Shown in pieces: positions 19,530-29,927 of a stretch of DNA of 39,604 nucleotides (position 1 is the stretch's first letter; every line of letters starts with the position of its first letter). Both the position numbers and the translations under genes were made by a program. The notes under the pieces are model-generated. The model did not search any database, was not told the DNA's origin, and was given only the letters and a program-made list of their open reading frames with translations. This stretch comes from Trametes villosa (lineage: Eukaryota; Basidiomycota; Agaricomycetes; Polyporales; Polyporaceae): assembly GCA_002964805.2 (NCBI GenBank), contig PUDQ02000038.1, forward strand, positions 1 to 39,604, written 5' to 3'.

Positions 19530-21686
19530 ATGGATATCGACCTCGACATACCGGCCCCGGGGCCTACGTCTCTAGCCGGCACAGACTCGTCTAATCTCTC
19601 CTCGCTCAGCTCAGGTGTCGGTGCGCCCGGCAGCCAGGGGTCATACCCCGCTCACCGGCTGCCGACGTTCATCGACAAGGTGGCGAATGCGTTCGAGCTC
19701 AACCCCAAGTACCGAGGGGAGCTCCACGCATTCAAGGAGGTGAGCACTGATTGCTCGTCGCCTCGGGTGCTGTAAACTAACTACTTCTTCGCAGCTCGCT
19801 CTAGAGCTTCCTGCGCCCTTCTGGCGCACTACTCTGTATCAGCAGGGCGCCATATACAAGACCCTTCAGAACACGGACGACTTCCGCGCTGATATGGACC
19901 GCGTCAAGCACGACGTCAAGGACTTGGGCGCTCAGATGGTGAAGCAGTGCGTCATCAACGAGGACCAACGTGTACGTTATCTCGCGCTCTTTAAGCCCTA
20001 GCTAACACTTCTTTAGGACGACATCCTTGCGCTGTCGAAGCAAATGGTGCTCGAGGCCGGTCGCGAGGACTATAATTTTGCGACTGAACAGGTGGTGCGT
20101 CCCGTTCTCCGAACTGATTCATTGCGTGTACTCACGATGCACATTTGATTAGCAACGCCTCAAGAACGTCAAGGACTTCCCGCGCTTCAAGGACGTCTTC
20201 AAGCTCAAGGCACATACCAAGGCAGTCACCCAGGTAGTGCGCCGTCAATCCTCGTACGCTCGCAATGCGTGCCGGCAATTTGTGAGTACCGTTGTTTTCC
20301 ACTGTCCAGATGACTGATTGGTCCACCCTTCTCAGATGCGTGACACGGTTTTCGACGCGCGGAAGAAGTGCGGACTGACAGCGTGTGCGCGCGGGGCCGC
20401 ACGGAAGTTCAACGGTGGCGAAGACCCTACCCCGGAGCAGATCTTCCAGATCGCCATCCTCGTAAGTTCAGCGTGTGCTGCTTTGGCGTGCTGTGACTCA
20501 TGTGGCGTTCGTCGCAGCGCCGCTTCATGCGGGAGAATCGTGATCTTGTCAAGGGCACCGACGACGACCCGTGGGATTCCGCTGACGACGATTCGGACGC
20601 CACGGAACAGGAACCGCCCAATGGCACACGCAAGCGGAAGCGGGCGCGCCAGGCTGCCCACTTCTGGGGCGCGTTCACGGAGTTCATGAAGCGTCAGAAT
20701 GCACTCCGCGGTAGGGGCTTCCAGACTGACCAGTGGAAGGCGTACGTTGTCACTTTCTCATTGATTCATCTACTCATCACACGATTCGCAGCTACATCGA
20801 TGAGTGCCTTGCCCAGGAGCGCGTCTTGTTCCCCGACGACGCACTGCGTGCGATTCCGCAGCGCTCGTCGTCGGCGTCATCGTCCAATGAAGACACGTAT
20901 CACGCTCCTTCTTGGGCTCAAGACGATGCCACGCCCGAACACGACGGATTCCTCGCCCCGCCCGATAACCTCGCCCCGCCCGGTAATCCCGCCCCTGCCT
21001 CGTTCAACCACAACGACCATCTCGCGACACTGAGCACCGGTCCGAACACTTTCGGCGATCACACCGCTCCTCATGTGCCCGGCCAGTCTAGCGTCCTCGG
21101 TCTCTCATCGTTCCCATCGGATAACCTTGGAACCACGTCGACTCACGCCCATGCTCCCGGCTCGCTCTCGGAGACCGGGTTCGGCGCCGGTTCCAGTACT
21201 TCTGCGGCTGGTACCGCCGGGATGTTCCCTTCGACCTCGGATGCTCACCCGTCTACCCCTGCTCGCTCAGGTGGCCGTCAGTTCTCCCCCGTTTCGCCAC
21301 GCCCGGGACTCTCGTCTTCGCGCCTCGGCACGCCTGCTTCGCAGCAGTACATCACCCACGGTACACACACCCCGACACCTGGCATGCACGGTTCGTCTAG
21401 CTCCCTGGGATGTGCTTCATCTTTGACTCATTTCCCTCACCTAGCGTCTGTCTCCACTCGTTCAGTCCATGTTCCGACCTCGGCGTTCAATCCCCAGCTT
21501 CCCGGTCTCAATGCGGCTTTTGTCTCCAGCTCGGCCCACGGCTCGACCTCGACGTTCTCTCAGCAGCTGCCTAGCATGAACGAGCTCATGTCGAACGCCG
21601 GGCTTTCTTCTTTCCCTCCCTCCCATCAGTCCCACTCCGTCACTGCTATGCCTCCTTCGCTTTCCCTCGCCACCCGCCGCGGGTAG
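19530..21686 (+). CDS. Unknown protein, 611 aa, seven exons
   Basis: Exons: 19530-19739, 19795-19971, 20017-20091, 20153-20281, 20336-20461, 20518-20741, 20792-21686. Introns are 45-61 nt and all are GT..AG, and the sum is 612 codons. The N-terminal half is helical and charged (NPKYRGELHAFKE, DDFRADMDRVKHDVKDLGAQ). A compact conserved-looking block follows: FDARKKCGLTACARGAARKF, EDPTPEQIFQIAILRRFMRE, FWGAFTEFMKRQN. An acidic stretch is followed by a basic KRKRARQ cluster, a plausible nuclear signal. The last exon is about 300 residues of Ser/Pro/Thr-rich, disordered sequence. I do not recognise the family. Its position directly after the Plavaka gene on the same strand allows an accessory role, but a host gene is equally possible. 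A further intron (21715-21776) appears to lie in the 3' UTR. Confidence 0.85.
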
Positions 21687-23394
21687 AATGTCGGCGGTTC
21701 GCCCACAAGGAGCAGGTAAGTTTACACGGGGTCTTCGGAATGCTCTACCAGTCCTGATAACCTCTCGTTCTGCAGGTCTACTTGCCTCCTGGCTGGACGG
21801 CCTGCATCTTAGTTTAGTGCCTAGAGTAGTAGTTGTTGCAATACATTCATTTTGCCCATATTATATGCAGTATCCGAGGGGGGCGCCGGAATACGATGAT
21901 GAGCTGGACCACCATAATAGGCAACGGGTGCGTTCGGAACGCCTACTGCCAGGGCTCTCCGGGGCCACCCCACCTGAGGTTGATCACACGATTTGATCGC
22001 AAGATTCTCTTAAGATTGGGCCCTCTTGTGATCATCTCCAGGGTCTCCAAGCGTGCCCCTCGTAAGGTCAAACCCCATCTATCTTAACGATCAGATATCC
22101 TAAGAATTTTCGTGGTTTGTACCCCGCCCGTGTAGGCGCCGGGCGGGGCGGGGAGATAAGATCAATAAGGCAACGCCGCCACATCGGAGCTTGAAAAGCC
22201 GAGCAAACGCGGTGGGACATTAACCTCAAGTCATGTCGAGGCTCACATCCTGTACAGCTCGAGAACAGTACCACTGTTCTTCTCGAATGACGCCCTTGGG
22301 TATATCCTACGCGCTACTGTATTCTAGTATGACCCGCGCCGCGCGGGATTCTCCCGTCGCGCGGCCGTGTATTTCACCCTAGCCCGCGGCCTATGCGACG
22401 ACTGGCTCATTTTCCTGCACGCTTACAAGTACGCGTTGTGTTAATTTTTCACCATCCCGTCTCGGGCCTCTATTTCACGGAAGATCTGTCATGTTTCTTT
22501 CTGTTCTGAACACCGAGTGCCCAGCGGCGGCCCCGGTGGGCCCGGTGACTCTGAGTTTGAGTGCAACCGCAACTACCCCGTCCTCTTCGATTACATTTGA
22601 CGACTTCTATTTCACTCGATAGTTGCTCTCTTCTGAAAATAAAATACCATTATATGGCGCAGACGACAGCGCAGAGTCTTGTAGCTCCGTGAGGTGAGGG
22701 TGCGCTCGATACTTAGTAGACTGGGAGCGCTTGACCGCTTGATCAGATCGTGAGACGCCGAAGGCGCTTTTGCTACCGCTGCCGGATTTGGCCGTTCAAC
22801 TTGAACGTCTCGCCACTCCTCAGGCTACGCAAACGCCGACTAACGGACGCAAGTCGCACACTCTGGATATACGAACAGAACGACAAAATACTCAGCTATC
22901 GACCGTCAACTTGGGTGATTCCAAGTCACGAGAGTCGCACCGCGGCAACACGCGTTGATTTGTTGTAGTGCCAACGGGGGTAGCCTGAGGACTCCCCATT
23001 GTCCTCGCGCCGGGTCCCGGACACTCGAGTCAGCCAAAGGTATTTGTCCCTTCTGGGGCTTGATATTATGACGGTGCGCACCTCAGAGTTACTCTTCGTC
23101 GCTCTTGCGCATCGTCAAATTAACAGCGCACTCACATCTTGTCGCCAGTGCACTGGCGAAAAGTTGGCTTCTACCGTCGAGTCTCAAGCGCGACGCTATT
23201 TTCATGCGGTCGGTAAGCCCATACCTCGCTCGACTTGTCATAGTGAACCGCGCTGATGGGAAACCCCGACGGGTCCATGATTATGCATGGCGCGGCCACC
23301 TGCCTCATGTGGTCGGCGCTTGCGCATCTGTCCTTTGTTCCTCTTAGCCACCACCTCGAATAGCCTAAACACGACCACAACAGGAGACTATAAG
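21687..23394. other. Long spacer, no convincing gene
   Basis: It contains a perfect GC-rich inverted repeat (22122-22130 and 22140-22148). An open stretch near 22770-22955 reads like protein (LPLPDLAVQLERLATPQATQ) but has no start or splice context. The region is less GC-rich than its flanks. It may hold decayed exons or transposon remnants that I cannot identify. Confidence 0.4.
22122..22148. repeat. Perfect GC-rich inverted repeat, 9-bp arms
   Basis: CCCCGCCCG at 22122-22130 and CGGGCGGGG at 22140-22148 flank a 9-nt loop. It could form a hairpin in DNA or RNA. No function can be assigned. Confidence 0.7.
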
Positions 23395-25045
23395 ATGTCG
23401 ATCTCAACATGCTCCTATTGCACTGCTGCTTCCTCCGCTTCCGGTATGGCTTCTGAATCTACCCCCCGTCGGCTCAAGGGCCAACATCCAGCGAAATGTC
23501 ACTCAGAAACAGTGAAGAAGAGCCCCGCAGTCAAAGACGCCTGGGCTAGCGAGCTCAACGGCCGCATAAGCACGTACGGCGACACCGTCGACCAGTTCAT
23601 CGACACCCTCCTTCCTTCCTCTACACCATACGACCTCAACGATGATTTGACAACGGCTTTCAAGGCATACAACGCGGGACCAGGGAGGGAACAGCTAGAG
23701 TACAACAATCTGGTACGTCCTAGCCACACGCTCATGCGTCGCCGTACTCTTGGGCCTCATACTAGGGTCTCTCCAGGTCTCCGGCTTCTCGAAGCTAGTG
23801 AAGTCGTTCCCTAAGCCGAACCAACTCACGTTCGTCAACACCTTCAAACGCCAACTATATTTCCCCTTCGATGCCTTCATCACCCATCACCACAACACCT
23901 GTCCCGACATCTCCGTCTCCTTCCCCGGGAAGACGCTCAAGTCTCCATCATGGCAGAGTATATCCATGGTGATCGAGAGCAAGAGCGTCAACCTCCAAGA
24001 CCCGTTCGTTCGCGATGGACAAGAACACACGGCGACGATCGAGCAACTCGCGAAGAACGCACGCAATCTCATGCTCGCTCACGGCTTCCTCGCCGCCTTC
24101 GTCGTCGGTATCTACGGCAACACTGTCCGTCTGGTGCGCTTCGACCACGCATGCGCCCTGATATCGAAGCCGTTTAATATCAAGGGCAAGGACGGCGCAA
24201 GGCTACTCCAGAAATTCCTCTGGAACTTCACCCACCCGGTCGTCGGTGATACCGTTGTCGGCTGCGATCCGACGGTGATGAAGCTCGACGTCGATAGCCA
24301 GGCTTGGGTCAAGACGGAGCTCCAGAGAGCGAAGGTCACGCACTGGCAACAACACGTTGAAGAGATCGCGAAGGGTCGCCGCGTCGAAGTCTACGACGAG
24401 AAGACGGGTCGGTGTATACCCTATTTGCTGTATAGGGTGCTCGACGTGAACGGCCGGTTGTTCTCGCGGGCGACGATGGTATGGCGGGCGATCGAGGACA
24501 CGCGCATCTGGGACAACGGGAGGCTCGTGGCGGACCCCTCACGTACTGCCCCGAGCAAGCCGCGCATCTTGAAAGAGGCCTGGCGACAACTCGTACGGAC
24601 AGCCGAGGCGAAGTTCTACCAGCGACTCGATGCGAAGATTGCTGAGGAGGAGCGATACGGTCTTGCGAAGATGGAATGCGGTGGCGACCTTGGAGAGTTC
24701 GAGTTTCGCTGGTGGAAGGATAGTCGCCGTCGTCGCGAGCAGACCACCGAGGGCCCCAACGCCGAACACCCATCGAACTCGGGTCCGTCGATCCCCGCGG
24801 CGTCCTCTCGTCTGTTCTCCTCCACTGGTAGCACGACCTCCCCACCAGCTTCCGGCGTTGACCGCCCCGAACGCTACATTCCTGAAGAAAGTTTCCCACT
24901 ACCATATCCTCAGCATCAGACATACTCTTGGCGCCTCGTCAAGGGCGAGAAGGAGAGGGACTTCAGTTCGCGGCGGGTGCAACCACCACGCCTATTAGGC
25001 CGCGCGCGGTTGCACCCGCCCGTCCGCCATTACAAAGATGATTAA
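23395..25045 (+). pseudogene. FunK1-type fungal protein kinase, N-terminal part only
   Basis: Exon 1 is 23395-23712 and exon 2 is 23777-25045, with a 64-nt intron in phase 0. The N-terminal region matches the conserved non-catalytic part of the FunK1 family, which is expanded in Agaricomycetes: MVIESKSVNL, TIEQLAKNARNLMLAHGFLA, VRLVRFDHACALISKPFNI, FLWNFTHPVVG, then LKEAWRQLVRTAEAKFYQRL. In intact members a kinase lobe with HRD and DFG motifs follows YSWRLVKGE. Here that text (about 24926-24967) runs straight into an inverted repeat and stops at 25045, with no HRD or DFG. No kinase lobe appears downstream in the window. The gene is therefore probably truncated by an insertion or rearrangement. 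A second ATG at 23452 is an alternative start. Confidence 0.82.
24972..25020. repeat. 13-bp perfect inverted repeat at the FunK1 truncation point
   Basis: GGCGGGTGCAACC at 24972-24984 is the reverse complement of GGTTGCACCCGCC at 25008-25020, with a 23-nt loop. It starts where the kinase reading loses similarity. The core GCGGTTGCACCCGC recurs inside the tandem repeat 300 bp downstream. Confidence 0.85.
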
Positions 25046-25200
25046 AGAGGTATTCTAACCGCGGGTAAGTAACCCACAGTTAGAAATTTCCGGCAAAGAA
25101 GTTGGCGCAGCCGGGAATCGAACCCGCAGGCGCACTGCAGGCAGTACCGCGCCGTACCGTTAATCCACTGATCCTTGTATTGGTAGGAAATCAGCAGCAG
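25046..25200 (-). other. tRNA-like sequence, possible SINE or tRNA pseudogene
   Basis: On the minus strand, GGTTCGATTCC followed by CGGCTGCGCCA matches a tRNA T-arm (B box) plus 3' acceptor. GTGGATTAACGG about 50 nt upstream resembles a D-loop (A box). No 5' acceptor strand complementary to CTGCGCC is present, and the anticodon arm does not fold convincingly, so a functional tRNA is unlikely. A tail continues beyond the tRNA-like part to about 25045. This suggests a tRNA-derived SINE abutting the broken kinase gene. Confidence 0.4.
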
Positions 25201-25201
25201 T

Positions 25202-26352
25202 ATGATTAAGCTTTCCGGCTCTCCCCCGCCACAGGCGCGGCGCCTAAGGGCTAGTCCGGCTCCAGCTGCACCTGCCACTGCGGATGCACCCGCGGCTGCC
25301 ACAGTGGATGCACCCGCGGCTGCCACTGCGGTTGCACCCGCGGCTGCCACAGTGGATGCACCCGCGGCTGCCACTGTGGATGCACCCGCGGCTGCAACCG
25401 CGCGGCTGCCCCCACACTTGCAGTCGACCCCTCCCCGCCGCCGCGCGCGCCCCCCGCCCGTACCGCACGTCTCGCTCGCGCAGTGCGAAGCCGCTGCCCA
25501 GCGCGCACAATCGACGGCGCAGTCTATGGACGCCGCCACTCCTTCCCAACCCGCGAGCGACGTCAGCAGCTCGCGCCGGCCGCACCTACGCAAGCCCCTC
25601 TTTGGCCCGACGATCCCACACCGGGCGATGTCCCTCCCCGACCGCCCGCTCGCGCCTGCTCGTCGCGCGGAATCGGCGACCTCGCGATCGGGACGAGGCG
25701 CCGTGCGCGCACACGCCCCGGTCTTGGTCTTCACGCAGCCTTTGCGCTCGACGCTGTCTCGTGCGCGCACCGTACCGGAGAGGATGCACACGCGGTCACG
25801 CCGGCGCGGACGCGTTCCGTCCCTTGCGCGCGTCCAAGGAGTAAGCTACGCGCGACTCTGCGAAGAATCGACGGCAGACGTCGTGCCATGTACGTGTGAG
25901 CAGTGCGCTAGACATGCACTGGCATATTCGGCTCGTGCTCACCTTAGCTCATCACGGACGCGATCCTCCCCGTCTCGACCTCGAACCCGGGCCGCTCGCA
26001 CTTTGCGACGTGCACCCCCTTTCGGGCCGAGTTCACGTGGACGGCGGACCACCGTATGCCCCCAGTGCGCCCTTGTACGAGGTTGGCTACTGCGCGGACG
26101 TCGCAGCGTCGTCTGGGGCGGGACAGGCGGAGAGCTGTCGAGCCGAGTATCAGTCCCGGAGAAGTCCTCGAACGGAGGCAACAGATATTTCGGCTCTACT
26201 CACCTCGGCGTGTCCCCGGGGGACGCCCGCGCGCGATCCTCCGCACGCTAAGTGGCCGCAAGGAGCGCGCGCCGGATGGCGCATCCCGCCCCATCCAGCT
26301 GGTCGTACGGCGCCGGGAGTGCACGCGTACGCCGTTCTTGCAATTGAGATGA
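25202..26352 (+). CDS. Doubtful gene carrying the 24-bp repeat
   Basis: An open frame begins at 25202 and holds the Ala/Pro-rich tandem repeat. A possible intron (about 25893-25948: GTGAGC...CACCTTAG) would switch to a frame that ends at 26350-26352 with natural-looking text (EVLERRQQIFRLYSPRRVPG ... FLQLR). The GC content keeps several frames open here, and I cannot decide which is coding or whether any is. No family is recognised. Treat it as a hypothesis only. Confidence 0.22.
25283..25402. repeat. Five tandem copies of a 24-bp unit
   Basis: Units start at 25283, 25307, 25331, 25355 and 25379. The consensus core is GATGCACCCGCGGCTGCCAC followed by a variable AGTG, TGCG or TGTG. In the plus frame opened at 25202 they encode an 8-residue repeat, DAPAAATV. 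Unit 3 carries GTTGCACCCGCGG, also found in the inverted repeat at the FunK1 end. Confidence 0.92.
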
Positions 26353-26679
26353 GCGGACAGGAGCCCGCCAACTGCAGGACAATTGCTTTGGGGCGCCGAG
26401 CGCTGCCGACCGGGGGGCCTCCAAACGTCCTGTAAACCAGAATATTATCGTGCGAGCCCGAAGAGAGACGGCGCGTGCGCAGGGCGCGACTCCGCCGCTG
26501 GGTCCCGAAGAGCGCGGCGGCCAGTCGCAGCGGGGGCTGCCCCGAATAGCGGGTGAAAATGCCGCGCGAATGCCAAACCGGGGAGACGACGTACCTGGGC
26601 CCCCGCCGCCCATATAACGGCCCTCCCGCTCCTGCTCACCGACACCACCGCCCCCCGAGTCCTCTCGCTGCCCCTCGCC
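26353..26679 (+). promoter_or_regulatory. Upstream region with TATA element for the 26680 gene
   Basis: CATATAACGG at 26611-26620 lies about 65 bases before the ATG at 26680 and is followed by a pyrimidine-rich leader, typical of a basidiomycete core promoter. No coding signal is seen in the rest. Confidence 0.55.
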
Positions 26680-27451
26680 ATGTCCGCCCCTCCGCCCCTC
26701 ACCATCATCGAGTACGACGCGGACGCCGCTCCCGCCGACACCGACACCCGCCCCTGCGAGCGCAGCCTCCTCCGCGGCGGCCTGCGCCATGACGTCGGCG
26801 ACGGACTCGGTCAGCCCCTCCCTCCCTCCCCCTCTCCCTCTCTGCCCGATCCACTAACGGCGGACGCGGCCGCAGACATGTGCGCGGGCGTAGTGGGCGC
26901 GGACATGCGCTCGACGGACGACGGGTTCGCGTCCGGTGTCGTCGAGCGGTACGGCTGCAAGCTGACGGGGTGGCCGCGGGACGTGGCGTTCACGAACCTC
27001 AGCTCGCTGCGCGGCCGGGTGCGGCCGCTGCTCGCCCTGCGCGCGGCGTGGGACGCCGGGACGCTGCGCTGGGAGCGGGCGTCGGAGGCGGAGGTCGCGG
27101 ACCCGACGAGCGTGCTCCCGAACGGCGGCGGCGGAGGCGGAGGCGGTGGTGGTGGACGTGCTAGTGCTGCACCCGTGGACGCTGGAGGTGCTGGGGGTGC
27201 AGCAGACGTGCACGCGGGTGGGGAAGAGCGTGCTGGGGAAGCGGCGGCGGGCGCAGCGGGTGGACACAAAGCGGGCGCGGCGGCGGCCGGTGACGAACCC
27301 GGAGAACCGGCCTCTGCGGCGGGCGAAGCCGGGGGTGAAGTCGCGGCGGTACGTGATTGACTCGGACGATGAGGACGATGAGGAGGAGGGGCGGGTGCGG
27401 AAGCGGGCGCGGTACTGGGCGGTGGACGACCCGCTGGAGGAGATCGTGTAG
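26680..27451 (+). CDS. Unknown short protein with a probable frame break
   Basis: Exon 1 is 26680-26809. After a 66-nt intron (GTCAGC...CCGCAG, branch CACTAAC), exon 2 starts at 26876. The first part reads MSAPPPLTIIEYDADAAP, then VVERYGCKLTGWPRDVAFTN and RPLLALRAAWDAGTLRWERA, a coherent soluble domain. Around 27122-27150, in a run of GGN triplets, the sensible reading jumps by one base to a frame giving VDVLVLHPWTLEVLGVQQTC, a basic stretch (KRRRAQRV) and an acidic/basic tail ending DDPLEEIV at 27449. The direct frame instead gives a Gly/Ala low-complexity end at 27360. An indel in the triplet run, real or from sequencing, is the simplest explanation. Function is unknown; a nuclear location is suggested by the tail. 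Confidence 0.6.
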
Positions 27452-28256
27452 GCGGCTGCGACCGTCAGCTCATGAGTTCTTGTGTGCATAGCCGGGGGCG
27501 CGATCTTGTAGCCGGGGCGTAGTGTAGCTCGCATAATCGACGTGTCCAGTTGCTTGAAAGCGAGCCGGATCGAGGTGTACGTGCACAGAGGGGCCGCGGG
27601 GCGTCCGTTTACGCCCTCGCAGCACGCCCTCGTCATCTTCCAGGACGCGGCGAAACGAGCCGGGCTAGTAAAGATCATTAAAAACGCTCGGAGCGCGCCC
27701 GCGCAGAGGAGATACGTACTTCGCGGTCGGGGCCGAGTACAGCAGCCATCCCCTACTTCCCTAGCCGTACGAGTAGCCTCCGAAGCGAGTACAGCGCTGC
27801 GGGATGTCGAATGGAGCAATGTCATAGAGCCAGGGCGAGGAGGAGTCCCGCACTAGAGTGGGAGGTCAAGCTGGGCAGGATGAGCATGGACGCCAAGGAC
27901 GACACGCAGGAAAGGGACCTTATCAGTCGGGATCAGCGCCCTCCCGATATGGAAGGGCGTTCCTCCGGCATTCAAATTGCTCCTGCGCCGGAGATCTGCA
28001 GCGCCACCCCCGCATCTCAATCTCGCTTCGCGTCATGTCGATCACCCTCGCGTCGAAGGATATACAGACATGCGCTCGCATTGCACCGTAGAACTGTTCA
28101 CATGTACTATATCACACCACCACTCTCTTGTCTTTACAGAGGCCGCGCGATCATTCCAGTGGTAAGCAATTGGATAGCGGGACAACACGTTACAAAGAAC
28201 TTCACAAAACAAGCGCGACTCTACTACTCGTACAAACGCCTCGCGCGACCAGTTCG
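27452..28256. other. Convergent spacer, no convincing gene
   Basis: It lies between the 3' ends of a plus-strand and a minus-strand gene. A frame at 27542-27856 has some protein-like text (TPSQHALVIFQDAAKRAGLV) but no start or splice support. Nothing else is recognised. Confidence 0.4.
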
Positions 28257-28813
28257 TCAGTCGCGCCCAGGGATCTCGAGGACTCCCAGGGCGTTGCCCA
28301 CCTGCGCCTGCATGTCCACCCGCATGAAGTTGCTGCGCGTCCACCCGTACTTGGTGACCATGATTTCCTGGGTTCTGCATACTGTTAACCGCGCCCGCCC
28401 TCTCTGAGCACCGAAGGACTTACTGCGCGTATTCATAAGGCATCCACCGGCCTGCTTGCGGAGGCGACAACTGCAGGCGCTCGTCGAGCCCGTCCACCGC
28501 GTTCACCCCGGGCACGAAGTCTACCGTACCGCCGGTGTTTGGGACCGGGAGAAATCCCAGAACGAACAGGGCCTATACAACGATATAAAACGTCCCGATG
28601 AGCAGTACGAGAGGCTGTGAGGACGTACCTGGACGAAGTCATTGAAGTCCACCCCGTATCCCGTCCACGGCGTGTCGTCGTCTCCCAAAACGCCTACGAC
28701 GGCCTGCGCACACGTTAGCAAGCTTGCACGCGCGCAAGGGAATCACCCGCGCCCAGGGGCGTGAGCCTACGCACCCGGTACAGAGGCAGCGCGAGGGCGA
28801 AGGACATAGACAT
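28257..28813 (-). CDS. Small unknown protein, 126 aa, four exons
   Basis: Exons on the minus strand: 28813-28775, 28703-28629, 28572-28424, 28374-28257. All three introns (49-71 nt) are GT..AG with good branch sites, and the frame closes. The product starts MSMSFALALPLYR and contains GDDDTPWTGYGVDFNDFVQ, FLGF-like hydrophobic text (ALFVLGFLPVPNTGG) and RLQLSPPQAGRWMPYEYA. It ends VGNALGVLEIPGRD. A TATA element lies about 95 bases upstream. There is no signal peptide or membrane helix I would defend, and no family is recognised. It is the last member of a run of minus-strand genes. Confidence 0.7.
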
Positions 28814-28905
28814 GTGCGTAGTGAGAGGTGGTGGTCGGTGGTGGTGGGCGATGGTGGTGGTAGCTGATCAAGGTGCAGCCGCGAGAAAGCGTCTGAGTTG
28901 GGCCT

Positions 28906-28913
28906 CTTATAAA
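28906..28913 (-). promoter_or_regulatory. TATA element of the 28813 gene
   Basis: TTTATAAG on the minus strand about 95 bases before the ATG, followed by a CA/CC-rich leader. Confidence 0.55.
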
Positions 28914-29359
28914 CAGTCTCATCGGCGCGAGAACGCTCATGTCAGCGAGGTCAGCCCTGCATGCACGCACACTACACATACACGTCGATATACGTAGCTC
29001 ACATAAATCCGCTGTGCCTGTGTCCGTTCGCGCTCAACCTCGCGCGCGGGCGCTCGCGCGCCCTGCGCTCCACTGCACCCGCGCGCGGTGCCAAGGTTAT
29101 TAATGTCGTGTTTAACCGGGCCCCATTCAATGGCTCAGTGCGCGGGCAAACTGACATTCGCAACCGTGTTAGTGCACTACGCCCCACAGCATGCGCATGA
29201 GCGCCAAGGCTCGGGACGAGGACGCCCACGCGCACCACCGGCGGACCAGGACGCCCACGCGCACGACTGACCCTTCCTGCTAGGGTCAGTGCTATACAGT
29301 ACGTTCGCTTCCTCGCTGTCTCTCTCGAAGAGCCGCATCCGCGCTTGCAGCCCGCCAGA
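28914..29359. other. Spacer, nothing recognised
   Basis: GC-rich with short CGCGCG runs. No coding exon or repeat could be supported. Confidence 0.4.
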
Positions 29360-29871
29360 CTATACCGGTGTGCGCGTGCGGCTGTCCGGGCGCACGCGCG
29401 CCACATCAACGACCTCGATCCATCCCTTGCCAATGCACCCTCTTCGCTCGCGCCCTTCTTCGTAGCCCCAACGGTCTAAGCTCAGCTGCTCGCTGAGTCT
29501 TTGCGCGGTGCATCCCGACTGCCGACTTTCTCGGGCGAGCATCTTCTTCAGGCACCGATCGCACGCGCGCGTGGCTTCGCTTCCCTCCCTCCGGTCTACA
29601 GTCTGAACGCCGCATTGCAGCCTCTATCCTGGAGCACGCTGACGTCATTTGCTCTCCTCTTTGGGCAATCATATTCACCTTCTCCTTCTGAGATCGCTTC
29701 GTATCCGAACCAAGCTCCCACCTCCTGCCCGCCGTCTGCCCTCGCTGCCGCGCGCCGTCGCGACTCACGCCCGCGCTTGTGCGTGCCGCTGTGCAACGCG
29801 CTCGCCTGCGAGGCGCCGCGTTCGTTGTAGCCCAGCACAGTCGTGTATACTTGTGGCAGAGGTCCATACAA
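29360..29871 (-). CDS. Possible two-exon gene with a CxxC segment, start unknown
   Basis: One minus-strand reading down to about 29649 gives QVYTTVLGYNERGASQ and WFGYEAISEGEGEYDCPKRR. A short candidate intron (41 nt, GTCAGC...GTTCAG, ending about 29609) joins it in phase to EGSEATRACDRCLKKMLARE, SGCTAQRLSEQLSLDRWGY and a stop at 29360. The CxxC...C pattern could bind zinc. No in-frame ATG is visible, the intron is shorter than others here, and no family is recognised, so the model is weak. Confidence 0.33.
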
Positions 29872-29927
29872 TACTATTCATCGTTTGCGCTCTCCATTCG
29901 TACTCGCCTGCATCCGCATGCCTACCC

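Noticed and set aside
23171..23410. Minus-strand frame upstream of FunK1
   Set aside because: Some protein-like text but no start, splice or family support, and it overlaps the FunK1 leader.
25103..25190. Functional tRNA gene
   Set aside because: The T-arm and 3' acceptor are good, but no matching 5' acceptor strand or proper anticodon arm is present.
25283..25402. CRISPR-like array
   Set aside because: The 24-bp units are directly adjacent with no spacers, and the genome is eukaryotic; it is an ordinary tandem repeat.
26854..27825. 323-residue minus-strand frame
   Set aside because: Its second half is the reverse of GGN and basic codon runs of the plus-strand gene, and the Ser and Arg homopolymer text fits an antisense shadow.
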